The notes: generated by a model from the letters alone, not told the origin. Counted from the stretch's first letter, positions 7,002-17,500 are shown. The stretch is 64,000 bases of DNA from Corynebacterium sp. (GCF_030532715.1 NZ_JAUNKO010000003.1:186001-250000), one strand, 5' to 3'. Numbers and translations are program-made.

Positions 7002-10000
7002 ATGCAGAAAGTCTTTGTCGTTGGTTGTGGTGGTTCCGGTGCGCAAACGCTGGCGTACATGATGGACCAACTGAAAACCATGCTTGCGGAACGCCTGCCT
7101 CACCGCTACCCCACACCGAAAGATGTGGTGCTCCCGGCAGCCTGGCAATTTGTCAGCGTGGACGTGCCTGTTGTGCCCGAATCCGCCGGCACAAACCTGC
7201 CCAACGTATCCGAGGCGGGTGGCCACTACATTTCCTGCGGCAGCAGCGACCGCTACGCCACTGTCGACGCCGCGGTCTCCCAACGCCTCGCTACCACCGG
7301 TTCGCTGGGCACCATCGCCAGTTGGGCGCACCCCAATCCCACGTCGGAAACCACGGTGGTGGGCGCGGGTGCCGGCCAATACCGCGCCATCGGACGCATG
7401 CTGATCTTGAGCAAACTTAAGGAGGTGCATTCCGAGCTTGCCAAAGCCTGGGATGTGCTCTTCCAAGCGGAAACTAACCGTGAACTCAACGACTTACGCG
7501 CCGAGCTGTACGGCAGTGCGCAAACATCCGGAACCATTAGCGGGGAAATGCCGGTGGTGTTCGTGGTGTCCTCCATGGCCGGCGGCGCTGGGGCATCCAT
7601 GGCCATCGACGTGTGCCGCCTGCTCACCGGATTGGATGGCCTCACGCCTTCCTTAACATCCTTGTTCTTGGTCACCCCGGACATTTTCTCCGCGCTATCC
7701 GAAGACTCTGTTGCGGGCACCAACCCCAACGCGCTGTCCATGTTTGCGGAATTGGTGGCGGCCCAGTTCGGCACCGCAAACGAAGAGGATGTGCGTACCC
7801 TGCGTGCGCTCGGCCTGCCTAGCTACAATGCGGAAGGCTTGCCGATTGGGCGGGTATTCCCCGTGGGTATCCGCTCCGGGGAAGTCGGTGCCCGCTTGGG
7901 CGACGGACAACCGAAGACCGTCTACCGTGCCTTGGGCCGTGGTCTTGCCGCGCTCATGATGGACCGGATCTCCATGGACAATTTCCGTTCCTTCACCCTA
8001 GGGAACCGCGGCGGATTATCCGCCGACCACAGTAAATTCGGTTGGGGCGTCACTGACACCAAAGACATCCCCTGGGGTTCTTACGGTTACGCGCAGCTTT
8101 CCATGGGGCGCGACCGCTACGGCGAATACGCGGCGCAACGCTTGGCCAACTCTGCGGTGGAGAAATTGCTCCGCGGGCACGCGGACCCGATGAGTTTGGC
8201 GTCGGGGGATGCCCAAATTGAGGAAAAACTCAACAACAATCTCAACGGTTTGCATGACCGCATCGCCCAAATTTTGCCGCCGCCGAACAATGCCGGCAAT
8301 TGGATCATGTACACCTTCGAAGACGAGATTAAACAGTGGGCCAATCGGATTGCTAGCCGCATGGAATCCCGCATTCCAAGTTCCGCGGGCCAGCGCGGAC
8401 GGGACTGGTTGCCCACCGTGGAGCAGGCGCTGCAATCCATCAACCACGACGCCAAAAACGACGTTGATGGGTTGCTTTACGCGGCGGTGTATCACTGGGC
8501 CAGCGGCGCCGTGGTTCAAGAAAAACTGCTGGACATCATCCGCACTGAAATAGGTAAATATGGTGTGCCCTACGGCAACACGGTGTTGGCGACGATCCGC
8601 CGCTACCTGGAAGACACCATGATCCGCGAAGTGCGCGAGGTGGCTAACACGCAGGTAGATGTGACGCTGTCGCCGGAAATGCGGTCCAGCCTGGCAAACG
8701 CTCGCGGAAAAATCACAGACGATAACGCCTACATTCGCAACATTGTGGAATCGTCGGTCCCGCAATTGCGGCGCAGCGCGGTGGTATTCATCGCCCGGCT
8801 GCTCACGCCCGTGTTAGAAGACTTCCTGAAAAACTTTATCGGGCCGCTCGACAGCACCATGCGTGCGGAGCACCGCGAGCTGGAAGTTGCAGAACAAGTA
8901 AACAACGACCCCAACCTGGGCGTCGCGCAGTTGAAAACCAATGTGCCGAGGTTGTGGCCGGATGAATCGCAGGCGGCGGTACCGGACCGGTTCAGCCAGG
9001 CGGCAAACGAGGTGTTCCTCACCGATGTGGAAACCTTCCCACGGCAATTCCAGCACGACATTATCGAATCCGCGAAAGACTCCGGATCCGACAGGATCGA
9101 CTTCCACCGTGCCCTGCAAATCTCCGCACAGCGCGTGGTCAGCGCCGAATGGGAGTCCACCACCGGTGCTGAACAGGCCCCGCGTGATCTCCTCGTATTG
9201 CGGGAAACTTGGATCGCGCGTGACCTCACCACCGTGCCGGGGGAACAATCGAACTTCCGGGATCCCCGGCCCGCTCGCTTTGAATTCCGTATCTCCCCAG
9301 CGGTGGTGTTGGAGCGGTCCCGACAGTACATTCGTCGCCCCGGGTTTTCCTTCCAGCACTTCATTTCCACTTCGCTGCGGGAATACGTGACCAGCCCTGG
9401 GATCCCGGAACACGAGCGGCAACAGCGGCGCCAGCAGATTGTCAGCCGGTTCACAGAAGCAATGACCAACGCGTTGCCACTCGCCCAGATCAACGCCCAA
9501 CTGGTGCAAGCAATCTACGGTAAGGCGATCAGCTATCAGTTCGTGTTCTCACGCATCCCGCTGGGCGGCGACGAGGTATCCGGCATGCTCGAAAAGGCAC
9601 TGGTGGAATACCCGAACGTTTCGTTCAGCGAATTGAAGGACCCGTTCGGCAAAGCGATGCAAAACCAGGGCGAGGAGCGGTCCATTGATATTTTTGGCAG
9701 CTACCCGAACTACCTTCCGGTAGTGTTCGAATCTTTGCTGCCGCCCATTGCGGAGCAGTGGGACAAAGCCGTGGGCAGCCGGGCGGAGTTTTGGTCGGCG
9801 CGGCGTTCTCGGCCGCTTCCCGCGGCGCTCCCCATGTCCACGAAGGAACGCCACGCCATGGTCGCGGGCTGGTATATTGGCCGGCTCACCGGCACGGTGT
9901 ATTGCCCAGGCACGTTGGATGCGCGCGACGACGAGCCGGTGCAGGTGTATGACCATGCTGCGGGCACGTGGGTGAACTTTGCCACGCCGATGCTTACGCC

Positions 10001-10598
10001 GGTGTCGCGTTTCCGCTCCACCCTGGATTGGTTGCCGAACCTCTTAGAGTCCGTCTCGTTGGCGTGGGCGCGCGTGGGCGATTACCCGCTGTTTGAATCC
10101 GTGCGCCCGTACATGTTGTTGCGCCAACTCTACGATTCGGAACCCACACCGTCGAACGAAAACCGCACGTTGCGGGCACAGCGCCTGTTGCAGGAATGGT
10201 TGTTTAGCGGCGAGCGGAAGTCTGGAGACATTCACGTGGTGGCGGGTACTGAAGCCGACCGCACGCCCGAGGAGCGCCTCGCGGCAGCCAAGCAATGGTT
10301 GCAGCAACAGGGCAACAACGCGCAGGCGTTCGTCCCCACCAGCACCTTGGGGGCGGGGCAATTGCACGTCAATATGGACCGCAAGTTCGGCGACATCAAG
10401 GACCGCCAGCTCGCTTCCCGAGTGCCGGTGTATCACGATATCGCCCCCGACGTGGTGAAGGTGACGGCCGAACTGGCGGGACTCTTGGATAAGGCGTACG
10501 CCGCAGGGCCGCCACGCACCGCGCAATCCGCGGACTTTTTCGCACCATCACGGCATGTGGGTGAGGATTTGGACATGCCGGGTCAAGGAGAATTTTGA
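7002..10598 (+). CDS. Giant tubulin-like protein (Tubulin_2-type, FtsZ/tubulin superfamily)
   Basis: 1198 residues, ATG after a GGAG box. The N-terminus VFVVGCGGSGAQ (residues 4-15) has the glycine loop that opens tubulin/FtsZ Rossmann folds. SSMAGGAGASM (190-200) matches the tubulin signature loop (usually GGTGSG) that binds GTP phosphates. These sit in the expected order and spacing for the bacterial tubulin-like family Pfam calls Tubulin_2. The remaining roughly 900 residues are helical and specific to this family. No transmembrane segment is apparent, so it is cytoplasmic. It probably polymerises or acts as a nucleotide-dependent scaffold; this is inference, and the signature loop has Ala instead of Thr. 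It ends MPGQGEF, and those last codons contain the AAGGAG ribosome site of the next gene (TGATG overlap). Confidence 0.78.
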   Translation: MQKVFVVGCGGSGAQTLAYMMDQLKTMLAERLPHRYPTPKDVVLPAAWQFVSVDVPVVPESAGTNLPNVSEAGGHYISCGSSDRYATVDAAVSQRLATTGSLGTIASWAHPNPTSETTVVGAGAGQYRAIGRMLILSKLKEVHSELAKAWDVLFQAETNRELNDLRAELYGSAQTSGTISGEMPVVFVVSSMAGGAGASMAIDVCRLLTGLDGLTPSLTSLFLVTPDIFSALSEDSVAGTNPNALSMFAELVAAQFGTANEEDVRTLRALGLPSYNAEGLPIGRVFPVGIRSGEVGARLGDGQPKTVYRALGRGLAALMMDRISMDNFRSFTLGNRGGLSADHSKFGWGVTDTKDIPWGSYGYAQLSMGRDRYGEYAAQRLANSAVEKLLRGHADPMSLASGDAQIEEKLNNNLNGLHDRIAQILPPPNNAGNWIMYTFEDEIKQWANRIASRMESRIPSSAGQRGRDWLPTVEQALQSINHDAKNDVDGLLYAAVYHWASGAVVQEKLLDIIRTEIGKYGVPYGNTVLATIRRYLEDTMIREVREVANTQVDVTLSPEMRSSLANARGKITDDNAYIRNIVESSVPQLRRSAVVFIARLLTPVLEDFLKNFIGPLDSTMRAEHRELEVAEQVNNDPNLGVAQLKTNVPRLWPDESQAAVPDRFSQAANEVFLTDVETFPRQFQHDIIESAKDSGSDRIDFHRALQISAQRVVSAEWESTTGAEQAPRDLLVLRETWIARDLTTVPGEQSNFRDPRPARFEFRISPAVVLERSRQYIRRPGFSFQHFISTSLREYVTSPGIPEHERQQRRQQIVSRFTEAMTNALPLAQINAQLVQAIYGKAISYQFVFSRIPLGGDEVSGMLEKALVEYPNVSFSELKDPFGKAMQNQGEERSIDIFGSYPNYLPVVFESLLPPIAEQWDKAVGSRAEFWSARRSRPLPAALPMSTKERHAMVAGWYIGRLTGTVYCPGTLDARDDEPVQVYDHAAGTWVNFATPMLTPVSRFRSTLDWLPNLLESVSLAWARVGDYPLFESVRPYMLLRQLYDSEPTPSNENRTLRAQRLLQEWLFSGERKSGDIHVVAGTEADRTPEERLAAAKQWLQQQGNNAQAFVPTSTLGAGQLHVNMDRKFGDIKDRQLASRVPVYHDIAPDVVKVTAELAGLLDKAYAAGPPRTAQSADFFAPSRHVGEDLDMPGQGEF

Positions 10599-13339
10599 TG
10601 GGAAATCGGCTAACGGTGTTTGTGGGCCGCGGCCCACTGTCGGTGGCAATTCAGCAAGCCCTCGAAGATTTGGCTGCGTTAAAGCTCGTGGTGGGTTACC
10701 TGTGGGTGGATGCAGACACCTTTGAATCCTCAACGTCGGTGACTAGTTGTGTGTCGCCGGTGGCGGACGGCAGCACCAAGGTGGAGTTTTTGCCCTTCAA
10801 CCAAGCTTTGACTCGCACTCGCGCTGCCAGCATCAATATCGGTGTGATCAACGACCTCACTAACCCGGCAGGAGCGATGACCAGCCAGCAGCTTGGCCCC
10901 CTCATCGACGCTATCGACGCCGTGGGAATCGGCCACGGTGCGCGGCGCACGAATCTGCTCCTCGCGGCCGTCGGCACGCGGACTGCTGCTCCGTTGCCGC
11001 TCCTCAGCGGGTACAACAACGTCATGCTTGCTCCCGAAGACAGTATCGGCCCAGAAGTCACGCCGGTCTCGTATGTGGACGGCAATGTTGGCGGGCGGTA
11101 CGTACTGCACTGCGCCGCTGGAATAGCTAGTCTGTTCGGTCTCTGGGAGGGGCACGAAAACGCGCCCGTGCTGCAAATGGAACCCGCTCACGGCAATACC
11201 TTTCGCCTTGTACGCACGTTCTATCGGCGCATCGATGGCCAGGAGGTGCAACAAAAGCTCAGAGAGCGGATCTTTCACACCGAAACCAACCCGCTGCCAC
11301 TACTGGTAGGCCGCGGTGACAAAACCACCGCACACTATGCGACCGAATACCGCCAATTCAATGAACAATGCGCCGAACAGTTGATCCAGGATTACCTTCC
11401 GCTGCTGAAAGGGGAGCGTAGCCGGAGTGTCGCCGAAGGTACCCGGCATCAGAGCAATACCGGCGCGGCGGGGGAATACCTGCGCACCTTTGCCAAAAAC
11501 TTTGTCACCGCGCCCGTGCGCTGGTTTCGTAACAGCAGTGACGAGCTCAGCGGGCTTACCAGCCAAGCGCTGCAAAGCTCGCTGTACGGTACGGACTCCC
11601 GGGTCCAAGTCGGCGCTGTGCCCCATGTCGGGTACGAAAACCCGAAACACATCGTGGCAGAACGCACCAATCGTGAGCAGGTGGCACGGGAGTACGCCCC
11701 GCTGTGGGAAAGCTACGAAAATTTAGTCCTGACCATGGTGGACGCGCAACCACGTCCCTTCGGCAGCAGCAACGTGCCGAGGTTCCCCACCGCAGTAGCA
11801 GCTCACGAAACCGCGCCGGTGTACGTGGCGCCATCCAGCAGGGTGGTTATCCCCGGCCCCAGCGTGCGCTTTGGCAACGAGCTGCCGCCACAGCTGAAAA
11901 GCATGCTCGGCATGGATTCCATCGCGTCCTACGACCTCATCGAGGCGGAACGTTACGAAAGGACCTTGTCGCAACAGGCGGAACGCCAACATCGAGACGT
12001 CGGGCGCATTATCGGCGAGTTCGGACGCTGGCGCGATGAACATTCGGGTAGCTTCGCTGCGATCATCGGCCAGCGGCTCAACACGATCGCGCGGGAATTG
12101 GAGCAGGAGGCAGCTAAGTGGCAGGCGCGTTCCATGAAACTGCGTAACCAGAAAGAAGCTGCCCCGAGCACTGCGGCGCGGTTGATCCTGGCGTTACGGT
12201 GGTTGGGCTACGTCACTTTCTGGTCGTGGGCGCTGTTTTTGGGATTGTGGACGGTTTACCGCACCGACCTTAACCCCCAAGGGCTGCCCGTCTACCAGTG
12301 GGTGCGGGCGTTCGAAATGTCCGCAACGTCCACCAAGGCAACATTCCTCGGGGTGTGGTTCGTGTTGTGGCTGCTGTGCTTCATAGTTCAAGTCGCCTTG
12401 GAAACCAGGGACGAAATCAGAGTGCTGAACCGTCGCCGAACCCTGATCGACGATATCGAGGCTGCCGATCGAAATTACATCGCCTGCTTGGAGGCGCGGG
12501 AGAAACTCGACATTGGCTACCAGCAGTTCGTGGCGCTGAATCACCAACTCGGTGCCGTCCTCGAGCGGCCGTTCGGTAAGGTGCAGCAGTACCGAGTGGA
12601 TAACATTACCCCTGCCAACGATATGCCCGATTCCGTATTGCTTGCGGAGGCAGCGCCCGACGAAGCTGTGATCGAGAACTTGGCGCGGCAGTTCCGCTCC
12701 CGGCTATACCACCAAGGTTGGATGGACAATCACGTCGTCGAAGCGCGCGCAGTGGCCACCGCGCAGTTGGAAAAACAGGCTGGGATCCCCGTGCGCACCG
12801 ACAACATGCACGCGTTGACTGGGCGCGGCACCGGTACCGCGTTGGACCGGATGGGGCAGCTCATGGCAAGTGCGGAGTACAACGCTGAAGATCGTAGCCT
12901 TGACGAGTGGAGCGACATTACCACCGCGCTCAATGATGCGGTGCGCCGCGAGCGGACCACCATTTTGCAGCCCATGCGGATTACCCGCGGTGGGCAGAAA
13001 ATGAACGCGCCGAGTTTGCAGCCGCTGCAAAGTATTCAGAAAGCGGGTTCGTTTAACGCCGAGTTTATTACCGACGCCGGCCGTGTGAACTCCGTGAACT
13101 TAGTCAACCACGCCTATTTTCACCAGGCGGATTCCGAGCTCGATGCCATCGGCGTGAGTGAGGTACTTGTGCAGGTAAGCTACCCCGCCCGCGCTGAGGA
13201 CATTCGCGTTAGCGAACCGGAAACCTCGACGCAGGCTCCGCCCGCGCCGCCGAGCGGGGAACAAGATTGGGGTATGCCACCGTTGGGCCAAGCGCCTACG
13301 GTGTGGCCTCAGGGTATGCCCGGGGAAGGAGAGTTCTAA
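10598..13339 (+). CDS. Large membrane protein with coiled coil, tubulin/GTPase operon
   Basis: 913 residues from the ATG at 10598, overlapping the previous TGA by one base; an AAGGAG lies 7 bases upstream, so I prefer it to the TTG at 10595. The N-terminal 250 residues look like an alpha/beta (Rossmann-like) domain (LTVFVGRGPLSVAI; LLLAAVGTR). A helical region with coiled-coil character (about 445-520) leads into two transmembrane helices (about 535-555 and 585-605), then another Arg/Glu-rich coiled coil and a cytoplasmic C-terminal domain. The last residues are MPGEGEF, nearly the same as the end of the tubulin-like protein. Probably the membrane receptor or anchor for that protein. I recognise no named family. 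Confidence 0.75.
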   Translation: MGNRLTVFVGRGPLSVAIQQALEDLAALKLVVGYLWVDADTFESSTSVTSCVSPVADGSTKVEFLPFNQALTRTRAASINIGVINDLTNPAGAMTSQQLGPLIDAIDAVGIGHGARRTNLLLAAVGTRTAAPLPLLSGYNNVMLAPEDSIGPEVTPVSYVDGNVGGRYVLHCAAGIASLFGLWEGHENAPVLQMEPAHGNTFRLVRTFYRRIDGQEVQQKLRERIFHTETNPLPLLVGRGDKTTAHYATEYRQFNEQCAEQLIQDYLPLLKGERSRSVAEGTRHQSNTGAAGEYLRTFAKNFVTAPVRWFRNSSDELSGLTSQALQSSLYGTDSRVQVGAVPHVGYENPKHIVAERTNREQVAREYAPLWESYENLVLTMVDAQPRPFGSSNVPRFPTAVAAHETAPVYVAPSSRVVIPGPSVRFGNELPPQLKSMLGMDSIASYDLIEAERYERTLSQQAERQHRDVGRIIGEFGRWRDEHSGSFAAIIGQRLNTIARELEQEAAKWQARSMKLRNQKEAAPSTAARLILALRWLGYVTFWSWALFLGLWTVYRTDLNPQGLPVYQWVRAFEMSATSTKATFLGVWFVLWLLCFIVQVALETRDEIRVLNRRRTLIDDIEAADRNYIACLEAREKLDIGYQQFVALNHQLGAVLERPFGKVQQYRVDNITPANDMPDSVLLAEAAPDEAVIENLARQFRSRLYHQGWMDNHVVEARAVATAQLEKQAGIPVRTDNMHALTGRGTGTALDRMGQLMASAEYNAEDRSLDEWSDITTALNDAVRRERTTILQPMRITRGGQKMNAPSLQPLQSIQKAGSFNAEFITDAGRVNSVNLVNHAYFHQADSELDAIGVSEVLVQVSYPARAEDIRVSEPETSTQAPPAPPSGEQDWGMPPLGQAPTVWPQGMPGEGEF

Positions 13340-15381
13340 TGGCAACACGAGCCGAAGTTGCATATGAACTGTACGAGAAGTGGCGGGAGCAGGCCGCCCG
13401 GCGGTTCCCCGCCGAACAACTTCCCACCCTGGATCAGCTTGTTGAGATTGCGCTAGACACCACACTGTTGCGTAAGGAAAACGCCGCGCCAATCATCAAT
13501 GTGTGGAGTAAACCGCTGACGTTGATCCGCGCGCTCGTCGATACCGACAACACGCACGGGCTTGAAAATCTTCCCGAAACCATCATGTTTACGCCGAGTT
13601 TGGAACAGGGCCGCTGGCCCGACAGCAGCGAACCTGCGGCTGTTCAATCTCCGTCAGTTCCGGTACCCGAGCCCGAACCGCAACCCGAGCCTGAGCCGCA
13701 GAGCGAGCTTCGCGGCTATGTGAGTACTGATTTCCGCAGGCTGGACGGATTTGCAGAACCGAAGGCACTGGGCACGGTGAAGGCATTTCGCTCCAATAGT
13801 GAGATTGTGCTGGAGTGGTCGGCGCCGGATTTGCCGTCTGACCAGGTTCGATTGTTCCGCGTGGTTAGTGACGAAGAAGAGTTCGAACTCGACCCCGAGC
13901 TTGGCGAGCAGCGCTGCGTGACGGTGGCGTCTCGGTGGTGTGACGTTGATCCCATGACGTCTGCGATGCGGTTGTACCAGGTGTGGATGCACACTGGCCC
14001 CACCGAGTTGTTGGCGTTGCAGTCCGAACCGGAATTTGTGGGGGAGGATCATGTTATCGCCCCGGTCGATGATGTGGAGCTTTCGGTGTCCGGCGGCGAG
14101 ATTTACGGCCAGTGGGACCGGAAAGAGGGAACGTACCGCGTGGCCGTGTATTGCGCTACTGAGCGGGATCGGGTGACAGTGAAGCCTAAGAACGAGATTG
14201 AGCGTTCGAAGGCGAATTTGCAGGGTTTCCGAGTTTCCCCGGAGCAGCGCGGATGGAAGTATAAGTTTGTGGTGCTGCGGCAGGTGAAGTTGCGCGGCAT
14301 GGTGCATTCTTCGAGCCCGTCGCCGGAGCGCATTGTTGACGTTCCTGCTGAGGTGTCGCAGGTGGCTATCGCCGTGGAGCGCCGGGATCACGGGCGGGAC
14401 GTGTACTTTGACGTGTCGTGGGATAACCCGAATGCTGGCGAGGTTCGGCTGTACCGCACGCAGGAAGCACCTGAGGATGGGTTGACCGGCAAGATTATCG
14501 ACGTCGCGGACCTCGAGGACTTCGGGCTCGCTCAACGCGACTGGGCGAACGACCTCGAGCGCGGCGAATCGCACTGTAATGTGGCGTGGCCGTCCGATTG
14601 GTTCACCATTTATCTCACCCCGGTATCGGTGGTGGGGGAGAAGTGTATGGTGGGCAGTTCCTATTCGCAGGCGCGCGTTGGGAGGGTGACCAATGAGTTC
14701 ATCCGCGAACGTGTCGTCGACCAGTTGGTGACCTTCGGTTGGCCCCGCAATGCGCACGAGGTAACGGCGTACCTGGGGGAAGGGCAGGACCGCGTATTGC
14801 TGGCCGCGATTGATAAACAAACGTACGAGGATCAGGGGGGTATGCGCCTGCAATTGCCGTCACCCGGCGATATCTTCCTTGTGCCTTCCGTGCATCATTG
14901 CGGCGAGCTTGCCCTCGGGGAGGAAACGAAGTTGCAGTATGTCGGTGTGACGAAACTGGCCTACCAGGTTGCCGTGCACCGTGGCCGCGTGCTGCTCGCG
15001 TTGTATGCGGAACATGAAGAGGCGGAGCCTCGTTCGTTTACGCTGCGTTGGCAGTGGAATCGCCTGCCGTTGGAGCTCGGGGATGGCGAAGAGGTACGAA
15101 CCCGCCTCATCAGTGAAGGGAAACCCGTGACAGAGTATCTTCCGGGCGTGAATGTAACCCGGCTGAATAGTGAGAATCCGGTGGATTACTGGGAGATTGA
15201 TCCGGAGTTTTTCGCCACCCGACACGGAGGCTTTCTTCGCCTGTTTAGTTACGATCAATACGGCCCAGACGGCACGGCGATCAGCCTGCAAGATCCAAAC
15301 GCGAAGTTGTTGCAGGTGGTCAACCTGCAGAGCGCTTTGCAATCGTCGGCCCCGGAAGGGGGGCATCCGGACAGTGGATAA
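13339..15381 (+). CDS. Beta-sandwich (FN3-like repeat) protein of the tubulin/GTPase operon
   Basis: 680 residues from the ATG at 13339, overlapping the previous stop by one base; its AAGGAG box lies inside the preceding gene. An N-terminal helical domain (about 1-95; AEVAYELYEKWREQ) is followed by a Pro/Glu linker (EPEPQPEPEPQ, about 111-121). Several all-beta repeats of about 90-100 residues come next, with alternating hydrophobic strands such as EIVLEWSAPD and QVRLFRVV, resembling fibronectin type III folds. There is no signal peptide or membrane segment, so it is cytoplasmic, unusual for FN3-like arrays. Such proteins recur in actinobacterial GTPase/VWA clusters; the function here is unknown and I infer a scaffold role. 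It overlaps the GAP1-like gene by 8 bp. Confidence 0.72.
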   Translation: MATRAEVAYELYEKWREQAARRFPAEQLPTLDQLVEIALDTTLLRKENAAPIINVWSKPLTLIRALVDTDNTHGLENLPETIMFTPSLEQGRWPDSSEPAAVQSPSVPVPEPEPQPEPEPQSELRGYVSTDFRRLDGFAEPKALGTVKAFRSNSEIVLEWSAPDLPSDQVRLFRVVSDEEEFELDPELGEQRCVTVASRWCDVDPMTSAMRLYQVWMHTGPTELLALQSEPEFVGEDHVIAPVDDVELSVSGGEIYGQWDRKEGTYRVAVYCATERDRVTVKPKNEIERSKANLQGFRVSPEQRGWKYKFVVLRQVKLRGMVHSSSPSPERIVDVPAEVSQVAIAVERRDHGRDVYFDVSWDNPNAGEVRLYRTQEAPEDGLTGKIIDVADLEDFGLAQRDWANDLERGESHCNVAWPSDWFTIYLTPVSVVGEKCMVGSSYSQARVGRVTNEFIRERVVDQLVTFGWPRNAHEVTAYLGEGQDRVLLAAIDKQTYEDQGGMRLQLPSPGDIFLVPSVHHCGELALGEETKLQYVGVTKLAYQVAVHRGRVLLALYAEHEEAEPRSFTLRWQWNRLPLELGDGEEVRTRLISEGKPVTEYLPGVNVTRLNSENPVDYWEIDPEFFATRHGGFLRLFSYDQYGPDGTAISLQDPNAKLLQVVNLQSALQSSAPEGGHPDSG

Positions 15382-17500
15382 GCAGGCGCAACGATGGGCG
15401 CAAGCGACCTACGCGTCGTTTCGCAGTTCGGGTGGTGGTAGTGGCGGTTGGCGCATCGGCCCCACGGTTGACGCTTCCGCGGCGGAACTTGCGTGGCTGC
15501 AAGGGCAGGCACCCACTCGCCTTGAACCGATCGAGGCGGTGGATGATTTCATTGGTCAGGATGCTGTCGACCAACTGCCCCGGCGGTTCGAGTATGCCCC
15601 CGCCGCAGTGGCGGGCGCGGATGCGTTTTTGTATTCCGTGCCAGCTGGAAAGGACGCCACCGGCCGCCCCGGAAACGTGTTTAGCCATGCCTTGTTCGAT
15701 CGCGAACCAAGCGCCCCCCGCGGTTTCGCCTATCCCATCGAATTGTATGAAGCGCAGGAGTGGGCTACCCCGTTTCGCCCGAACGCAGTGAACGCGGTGG
15801 TGCTGCCCCAGCACGGCGAGTTTAGCTCCACCCAACTTGATAGCGCGATGGCATGGATGATGGTGGACACGATGCTGGGAAACCGGATCGGCGCGCTGTA
15901 TGCCCTACAACGCGGCGTCGAAAAGGGGCCGGTGATTCTGCTGACGCAGAATACGAAAGAAGCAGCGATGTGGTTATACGCGCTGTCGTTGACAATGTCA
16001 CCGACGGAGGCGCGCCGCGTGGCGTTTTCCACATTTGAGCGGGCGGAAACGCTCATGCTGCGGGATCATTGCATTAGCTGCGTGCCGGTGCAGGATCGCG
16101 CACGGCTGCGCGCGGCATGCCCGATCGTGGACGTCAACGATTCCGCAACGTTTGTGCCTCCGGAAACTCCGTGGAATCAGTTGACCGAAGCTGTGTTTAC
16201 TCCCGGTTGCGACGCCGCCGCTATCCGCGCCGCCTTACGCCGCACCGATGCGCACGGCGCGCAACTTGGCGTTGGTCTCGCGGCGCTGGTGTTGGAGTCG
16301 CCGGCAGATTACGGGCCCGAGGCGCGACAGCTCGCCGCGTCTATGGGCGGCGTGACCAGCGTCAAGCAGGCCAGCGTGTTTGATAATCCGCTGGGCTTGT
16401 TAGGGCAGTTCCCCACCGATATCTCCGTGCAGCCCGGTGATGCGGAGCGCTTCCGTGTGACCCTTGGAACGGTCTTGAATCTGCCGCTGGCTGAGGTGTA
16501 TCGCGGCGAGTTGTACGCCCGCTGGTTGGAGTACGGGGTCCGCGCCGGGATAGTAAATGCATTTGACGGCTCGGATCCGGTTATTGCTACAGTTGCCGCC
16601 GCCGACGCGCTGTTTGGTTGGTTGCGCGGACCTGCAAACCTGCGGAATTTCCGGTGCGCGTCCCTGTTGCGCGCGGCGTGGCAGAGCAGGTTTCACCCGC
16701 AGGGCCCGCACGGCAGCGAATGGTTGCGTGCCCCCGGCGGTACGATTCACCCTCAGGTTGCCGCCCAGTTGGGGTTCGCACAGGCGTCCGAGCAGCAGTT
16801 GCGGCTCACAGACATTGCGGCGCGCGTGGCCACCAACGGGTTGGGCGCCGCCACGCCCGCCGAGTACGCCACATTGTTCCGGGGGATGATGGCCATGCAG
16901 CAGGCTGCGGGGTACCGCATTCCCTGCGGTGGCGACCAACTCTCCGAGCTGTGGGCGAAGGTTGGTGCCGGCTTGCGGGAGACTGGGTATCAGGAGTGGT
17001 TGGCTCGCTCCGATTGTGATGAGTTGTTGCGGGTGCTGTCTGGGCCGATGTACGACGTGGTGCCCGCGCTCTTAGACCCTTGGGTGCGCGGCCTGCTGGC
17101 GGATTTCCCACCGACGTTGAAGCACAACCCTCAAGCGCGCGAAACGTTGTTGCGTTTGGTTACCGTATTGTTGCCGTTTGCCCAGGTTGCGCCGTTGTTT
17201 AGTGCCCATGCTGCGACGGAGGCGGAGACGTGCCGGCTGTTGGTCCACGCCCTGGTGTCCGGCGTGGCCTGGCCTGACGACGCCGCGTCTGACACCGAAG
17301 TGCAGCGCGTTGCGCGCGTTGCACGGCAGGATTACGCGCTCGCGTCCGTGGATCCCGCGAGCGCCGACGTGGTGTTATCCAATCTGGCTCAGCTTGCAGA
17401 CTCCCCGTTGTTCCCGTTATCGCACACGCCGCGGGTGCGTGATGCGGTAGCTTCCGTGGCCACCCGCATTGTTCATACTCAAGGAGACGCACCGTGGTGA
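15374..17500 (+). CDS. GAP1-family (GTPase-associated protein 1) protein
   Basis: 708 residues from a GTG at 15374 preceded by GGAAGGGG. This start overlaps the upstream stop by 8 bp, as other joints in the operon do, and removes an out-of-place extension that runs inside the previous gene. The N-terminal region has GRPGNVFSHALFDRE at about residues 95-109, the hallmark I associate with the GAP1-N domains of actinobacterial GTPase-associated proteins. The middle and C-terminal parts are helical and probably correspond to GAP1-M and GAP1-C. The family is defined by genomic linkage to a GTPase. Here the GTPase lies one gene downstream, which supports the assignment. The biochemical activity is not established to my knowledge; it could regulate or be regulated by the GTPase. 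Confidence 0.75.
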   Translation: MDKQAQRWAQATYASFRSSGGGSGGWRIGPTVDASAAELAWLQGQAPTRLEPIEAVDDFIGQDAVDQLPRRFEYAPAAVAGADAFLYSVPAGKDATGRPGNVFSHALFDREPSAPRGFAYPIELYEAQEWATPFRPNAVNAVVLPQHGEFSSTQLDSAMAWMMVDTMLGNRIGALYALQRGVEKGPVILLTQNTKEAAMWLYALSLTMSPTEARRVAFSTFERAETLMLRDHCISCVPVQDRARLRAACPIVDVNDSATFVPPETPWNQLTEAVFTPGCDAAAIRAALRRTDAHGAQLGVGLAALVLESPADYGPEARQLAASMGGVTSVKQASVFDNPLGLLGQFPTDISVQPGDAERFRVTLGTVLNLPLAEVYRGELYARWLEYGVRAGIVNAFDGSDPVIATVAAADALFGWLRGPANLRNFRCASLLRAAWQSRFHPQGPHGSEWLRAPGGTIHPQVAAQLGFAQASEQQLRLTDIAARVATNGLGAATPAEYATLFRGMMAMQQAAGYRIPCGGDQLSELWAKVGAGLRETGYQEWLARSDCDELLRVLSGPMYDVVPALLDPWVRGLLADFPPTLKHNPQARETLLRLVTVLLPFAQVAPLFSAHAATEAETCRLLVHALVSGVAWPDDAASDTEVQRVARVARQDYALASVDPASADVVLSNLAQLADSPLFPLSHTPRVRDAVASVATRIVHTQGDAPW

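Noticed and set aside
13654..14853. 399-codon minus-strand frame opposite the FN3-like gene
   Set aside because: His/Arg-rich antisense translation; the plus-strand frame has coupled start and stop signals.
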